Below are positions 61,122-64,000 of a stretch of DNA of 64,000 nucleotides, one piece after another (positions within the stretch are counted from its first letter, which is position 1; every line of letters starts with the position of its first letter). The position numbers were made by a program, and so were the translations under genes. The DNA lies in contig NZ_RHHQ01000006.1 of assembly GCF_003710825.1 (NCBI RefSeq), forward strand, positions 124,001-188,000, given 5' to 3'. Below the pieces are notes generated by a model. That model had not been told where the DNA came from. It saw nothing but the letters and a program-made list of their open reading frames with translations, and did not search any database. Source of the DNA: Brevibacillus fluminis (lineage in GTDB: Bacteria > Bacillota > Bacilli > Brevibacillales > Brevibacillaceae).

Positions 61122-63173
61122 ATGGCCGGACTCGATTCTGCGGTAATCGGGCTTCATGGGGTAGGTGAAGAGCGGGCGGCAGAGCTTAGTAGCATCGGAA
61201 TCGTGACGGTTCGTGATCTGCTAGAGCATTTCCCGTCCCGCTATGAAGATTATCGCGTCAAAGATTTAACCGAAATTAAGGACCAAGAGAGGGTCACGCT
61301 GCAGGGGACGATCTACAGCGAGCCCTCTGTCCGTTTCTATGGCAAGAAAAAATCCCGCATCTCCGTCCGGCTCGTGATCGATCGGGTAGTCGTGACGGCG
61401 ATCTGGTTTAACCAAAACTTTGTGAAAAAGCATTTGTCACCGGGCAAGGAAATTCTCGTGACCGGCAAATGGGATCGCAACAAGCTGCAAATCACGGTGA
61501 ACGAGATGACCGAGGTGAATTCGGCACGCGTGCAGACGCGTGGCGAGCTGGCCCCCGTTTACCCGCTTGGCGGCGAGCTGACGCACACGCTTTTGCGCAA
61601 GCTGATCGAACAGGCGTTAAAAACGTATGGCAGCCAGATCGGCGAGGTGCTGCCAGCGGAATACATCGAACGCTACCGCCTGATGCCGCGCCAAAAGGCG
61701 ATTGCCACCGTCCACTTCCCTGCGAATGTCGAGGAAGGGCGGATGGCCCGGCGCACGCTGATGTTCGAGGAATTGTTCCTGTTTCAGCTGAAAATGCAGG
61801 CGATGCGCCGGATTACGCGCAAGCAGACGGCCGGGATGGCGCAAAGCATCCCGATGGAAGAGGTGCGCCAGTTTGTCCGCTCGCTCGCGTTTCCGCTGAC
61901 TGGTGCGCAAAAGCGCGTGGTCAAAGAAATGTTGGATGACATGCAGGCCGATTACGCAATGAACCGGCTGCTGCAAGGGGATGTCGGCTCGGGGAAAACG
62001 GTTGTGGCCGCGATCGCCCTTTACGCGTCTTTCCGAGCTGGGTACCAGGGCGCTTTGATGGTACCGACGGAAATACTCGCCGAACAGCATGTGCAATCGC
62101 TCACCGCGCTCTTGGAGCCGCACGGTATCAAAGTCGCGCTGCTCGCCGGTTCGCTTACGGCAAAGCGGCGGAGGGAAACGATCGCTGCGCTGCAGGAAGG
62201 GCAGATCGACGTGGTCGTCGGCACGCACGCGTTGATTCAGGAGGATGTCTTTTTCGAGCGCCTCGGCCTAGTCATTACGGACGAGCAGCACCGATTCGGG
62301 GTCGACCAGCGACGTGTGCTGCGCAACAAAGGCTTGTCTCCAGACGTGCTGTTCATGACGGCGACGCCGATCCCTCGAACACTCGCGATTACGGCTTTCG
62401 GCGATATGGACGTATCGACGATCGATGAGATGCCGGCAGGCCGCAAGCCGATTGAGACAGAATGGGTGAAGCACGATCAATTTCCGCTGATTTTGGAACG
62501 GGTTCGCGGCGAGCTGGCACGGGGCAGACAAGCCTATGTCATCTGCCCGTTGATCGAAGAGTCGGAAAAGCTGGACGTGCAAAACGCGATAGACTTGCAT
62601 GCGCAATTGACCCACTGCTATCCGGAATTCCAGGTCGGCTTGATGCACGGCCGCCTACATGCCAAGGAAAAGGATGCGGTGATGCAGGCATTTGCCGCTA
62701 ATGAGGTGCAGCTGTTGGTTTCGACCACGGTCGTTGAGGTCGGGGTGAACGTGCCGAATGCGACCTGCATGATCATATATGACGCTGAGCGCTTCGGCTT
62801 AGCCCAGCTGCATCAGCTGCGCGGACGGGTTGGACGTGGAGCGGAACAGTCATATTGCTTTTTGATCGCCGATCCTAAATCGCAGGTCGGCAAAGAGCGG
62901 ATGCAGGTCATGTGCGAGACGAACGACGGTTTTGAACTGTCGCAGCGCGATTTGGAGCTGCGCGGGCCGGGGGACTTTTTCGGTACCAAGCAGAGCGGCT
63001 TGCCCGAGTTCAAAATCGCCGACCTGTTGTCCGATTACAAGGCGCTGGAGGTGGCCCGCCAAGATACGGCGGCACTTGTGGCGACCGATGAATTTTGGCG
63101 CGAGCCGCGCTATGCCCACCTGCGTGCGTATTTGGAGCGGGAAGGCGTATTGGAAGGAATCGTGTTTGACTAA
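61122..63173 (+). CDS. recG: ATP-dependent DNA helicase RecG
   Basis: RecG reverses stalled forks and branch-migrates Holliday junctions. The 683-residue protein has the wedge OB domain (LLEHFPSRYEDYRV), Walker A QGDVGSGKTVVAAIAL near residue 284, the DEQH box (ITDEQHRFGVDQR), motif III TATPIPRTLA, and the C-terminal motifs STTVVEVGVNVPNA and QLRGRVGRG. The ATG lies two bases after sdaAA with no clear ribosome site of its own, so translation is probably coupled to sdaAA. B. subtilis has the same order. Confidence 0.96.
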   Translation: MAGLDSAVIGLHGVGEERAAELSSIGIVTVRDLLEHFPSRYEDYRVKDLTEIKDQERVTLQGTIYSEPSVRFYGKKKSRISVRLVIDRVVVTAIWFNQNFVKKHLSPGKEILVTGKWDRNKLQITVNEMTEVNSARVQTRGELAPVYPLGGELTHTLLRKLIEQALKTYGSQIGEVLPAEYIERYRLMPRQKAIATVHFPANVEEGRMARRTLMFEELFLFQLKMQAMRRITRKQTAGMAQSIPMEEVRQFVRSLAFPLTGAQKRVVKEMLDDMQADYAMNRLLQGDVGSGKTVVAAIALYASFRAGYQGALMVPTEILAEQHVQSLTALLEPHGIKVALLAGSLTAKRRRETIAALQEGQIDVVVGTHALIQEDVFFERLGLVITDEQHRFGVDQRRVLRNKGLSPDVLFMTATPIPRTLAITAFGDMDVSTIDEMPAGRKPIETEWVKHDQFPLILERVRGELARGRQAYVICPLIEESEKLDVQNAIDLHAQLTHCYPEFQVGLMHGRLHAKEKDAVMQAFAANEVQLLVSTTVVEVGVNVPNATCMIIYDAERFGLAQLHQLRGRVGRGAEQSYCFLIADPKSQVGKERMQVMCETNDGFELSQRDLELRGPGDFFGTKQSGLPEFKIADLLSDYKALEVARQDTAALVATDEFWREPRYAHLRAYLEREGVLEGIVFD

Positions 63174-63185
63174 TGCATTGAAACG

Positions 63186-63231
63186 AAAAAAGCAACTGCC
63201 CGCGAACGAAAGACGGGGCCAGTTGCTTTTT
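63186..63231. terminator. Bidirectional terminator between recG and the cytochrome-like gene
   Basis: AAAAAGCAACTG pairs with CAGTTGCTTTTT around a GC-rich loop. It lies in the 69-base gap of two convergent genes. Confidence 0.85.
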
Positions 63232-63242
63232 GTTGTTGATGA

Positions 63243-63791
63243 TTATAAAAAAGCATGAAGCAAAAAGAGGACGGCAAACGCAACGCCAGTTCGCAAGTGC
63301 CACTTCCGATCCAGTCTCCTATATCGGAATAAGCCCGAGATCGGAACCGGGAGCAGGACGAGTAAGGCAAGCAGACCGCTCACATTGCTAAAATCAAATG
63401 TAAACCCATACATGAAGACCGCGACCGTATGCAGGATAATAAAAGCAATCGCGATGATGGCGACCGGCGTATGCCATCTGCGGACGAAACGTAGCAGAGC
63501 GGCCAACGCTTTTTTGATCTTTTGCGCACCGTCCAGAACGCGAAGTCTCATGACAAGAAGGAGGACATAGTTCGCCAGCACAAAAAACAAGGCGATTCTT
63601 GCATTGGAGCCCAAGTCTTTAAACGTATGTTCGAACCTTTTGCTAGCGAGCGTTTCTGCCGGAACCTGCATGAGCGCATACAGTTGCCAAATCACCAATA
63701 CAACCGCTATCATTATCGAAACCATGACCCATAGACGTTCCTTTTTGGGGATCCATTGTTGTTTGGTGCCCCCGGTTTCCCGTGTATTCAT
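63243..63791 (-). CDS. Di-heme membrane cytochrome b-like protein (ferric reductase/b561 type)
   Basis: The 182-residue protein has a short basic N-terminus and five hydrophobic segments. Two of the last helices each carry a His pair exactly 14 residues apart: WHTPVAIIAIAFIILH and WHLRTGVAFAVLFLLH. Four such His on two helices form the bis-heme site of the ferric-reductase-like and b561 families. An electron-transfer role is inferred; no partner flavoprotein gene is nearby. GGAGGAG precedes the ATG at 63791. Phased repeats upstream suggest control by a response regulator. Confidence 0.6.
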   Translation of the reverse strand: MNTRETGGTKQQWIPKKERLWVMVSIMIAVVLVIWQLYALMQVPAETLASKRFEHTFKDLGSNARIALFFVLANYVLLLVMRLRVLDGAQKIKKALAALLRFVRRWHTPVAIIAIAFIILHTVAVFMYGFTFDFSNVSGLLALLVLLPVPISGLFRYRRLDRKWHLRTGVAFAVLFLLHAFL

Positions 63792-63897
63792 AATCTTTCT
63801 CCTCCTGATTAACTCGCTGTCCCTCTTTGAAGAGATAGGAGTGATCTCGTCTGCTATCATGGTACAAAAAAGTTCTTAAGGAATCATGAGAGTCTCT

Positions 63898-63946
63898 CTG
63901 AAAAATTTCTGAAAGGTCGCGCTGAAACTTCAGAAACCCTTCAGAA
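63898..63946. promoter_or_regulatory. Phased CTGAA/TTCAGAA repeats upstream of the cytochrome-like gene
   Basis: CTGAA occurs at 63898, 63909 and 63922, and TTCAGAA at 63929 and 63940. Within each group the spacing is 11 bases, about one helical turn, which is the typical layout of an OmpR/PhoB-type response-regulator site. They lie 107-155 bases before the leftward start. No regulator gene is visible inside the window. Confidence 0.45.
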
Positions 63947-64000
63947 TTTCTAGCGGGATTCTTAAGAGGCATCGGGTAAACTTAAAACCAAAGAGAAGGG

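Noticed and set aside
1-64000. CRISPR arrays, tRNA/rRNA genes, prophage or insertion-sequence genes
   Set aside because: I looked for regular repeats, tRNA-like cloverleaves and transposase or integrase motifs and saw none.

Overview
The window is a stretch of chromosome from an endospore-forming Bacillota, most likely Brevibacillus or a close relative in Paenibacillaceae. The evidence is the gene order, spoVM, remA, rpoZ, yjzC and the strong purine-rich ribosome sites. Much of it follows the Bacillus subtilis order pyr operon / yloA / yicC-remA-gmk-rpoZ-coaBC-priA-def-fmt-rsmB-rlmN-prpC-prkC-rsgA-rpe / spoVM-rpmB-yloU-fakA / sdaAB-sdaAA-recG. No tRNA, rRNA, CRISPR array, phage or intact insertion sequence was seen.

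Layout. 1-5.8 kb: the end of pyrC and then carA-carB-pyrF-pyrE, without the pyrK-pyrD pair that B. subtilis has between carB and pyrF. 5.8-17.1 kb: accessory genes: a CcdC-like membrane protein, MFS exporter, CPBP protease, DUF309 protein, secreted stalk-domain protein, YjzC, GntR regulator, DMT transporter, a Cys/His-rich small protein, a CoA-transferase/acyl-CoA ligase pair, a 6S RNA and a Gly/Gln-rich protein. 17.2-33.6 kb: the conserved housekeeping block from rqcH to rpe (ribosome rescue, RNA decay, matrix control, CoA synthesis, replication restart, start-Met processing, rRNA methylation, PP2C/PASTA kinase pair, ribosome GTPase). 33.7-54.3 kb: a roughly 20 kb accessory block between rpe and spoVM, where B. 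subtilis has only thiN. 54.5-63.2 kb: the conserved order resumes (spoVM, rpmB, yloU, fakA plus a DegV/FakB protein, sdaAB-sdaAA, recG), interrupted by a DoxX gene and a Cys-rich small gene. 63.2-64 kb: a di-heme membrane cytochrome-like protein with a promoter region carrying phased repeats.

The most interesting part is 38.6-54.3 kb. One strand carries an M81 metallopeptidase, an RpiR regulator, a complete five-gene peptide ABC importer, three serine hydrolases of beta-lactamase fold with no export signal, an enolase-superfamily N-succinylamino acid racemase candidate, a GNAT acyltransferase, a DppA (M55) D-aminopeptidase and an M20 amidohydrolase. Read together this looks like a cytoplasmic salvage route for peptides with D-residues: import, release of D-amino acids, N-succinylation, racemisation and desuccinylation to L-amino acids. 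The last three steps match a pathway described in Geobacillus; its union with a dedicated importer and D-peptidases is my inference.

Other points of note: a two-hairpin leader repeat lying in the same orientation just before the ribosome sites of two unrelated genes (33.6 and 41.0 kb), a 30-bp-stem hairpin between rsmB and rlmN, and a TACT-N7-AGTA operator (YodB/CatR type) over the doxX promoter. All product names rest on motif reading and gene order; no database search was run.
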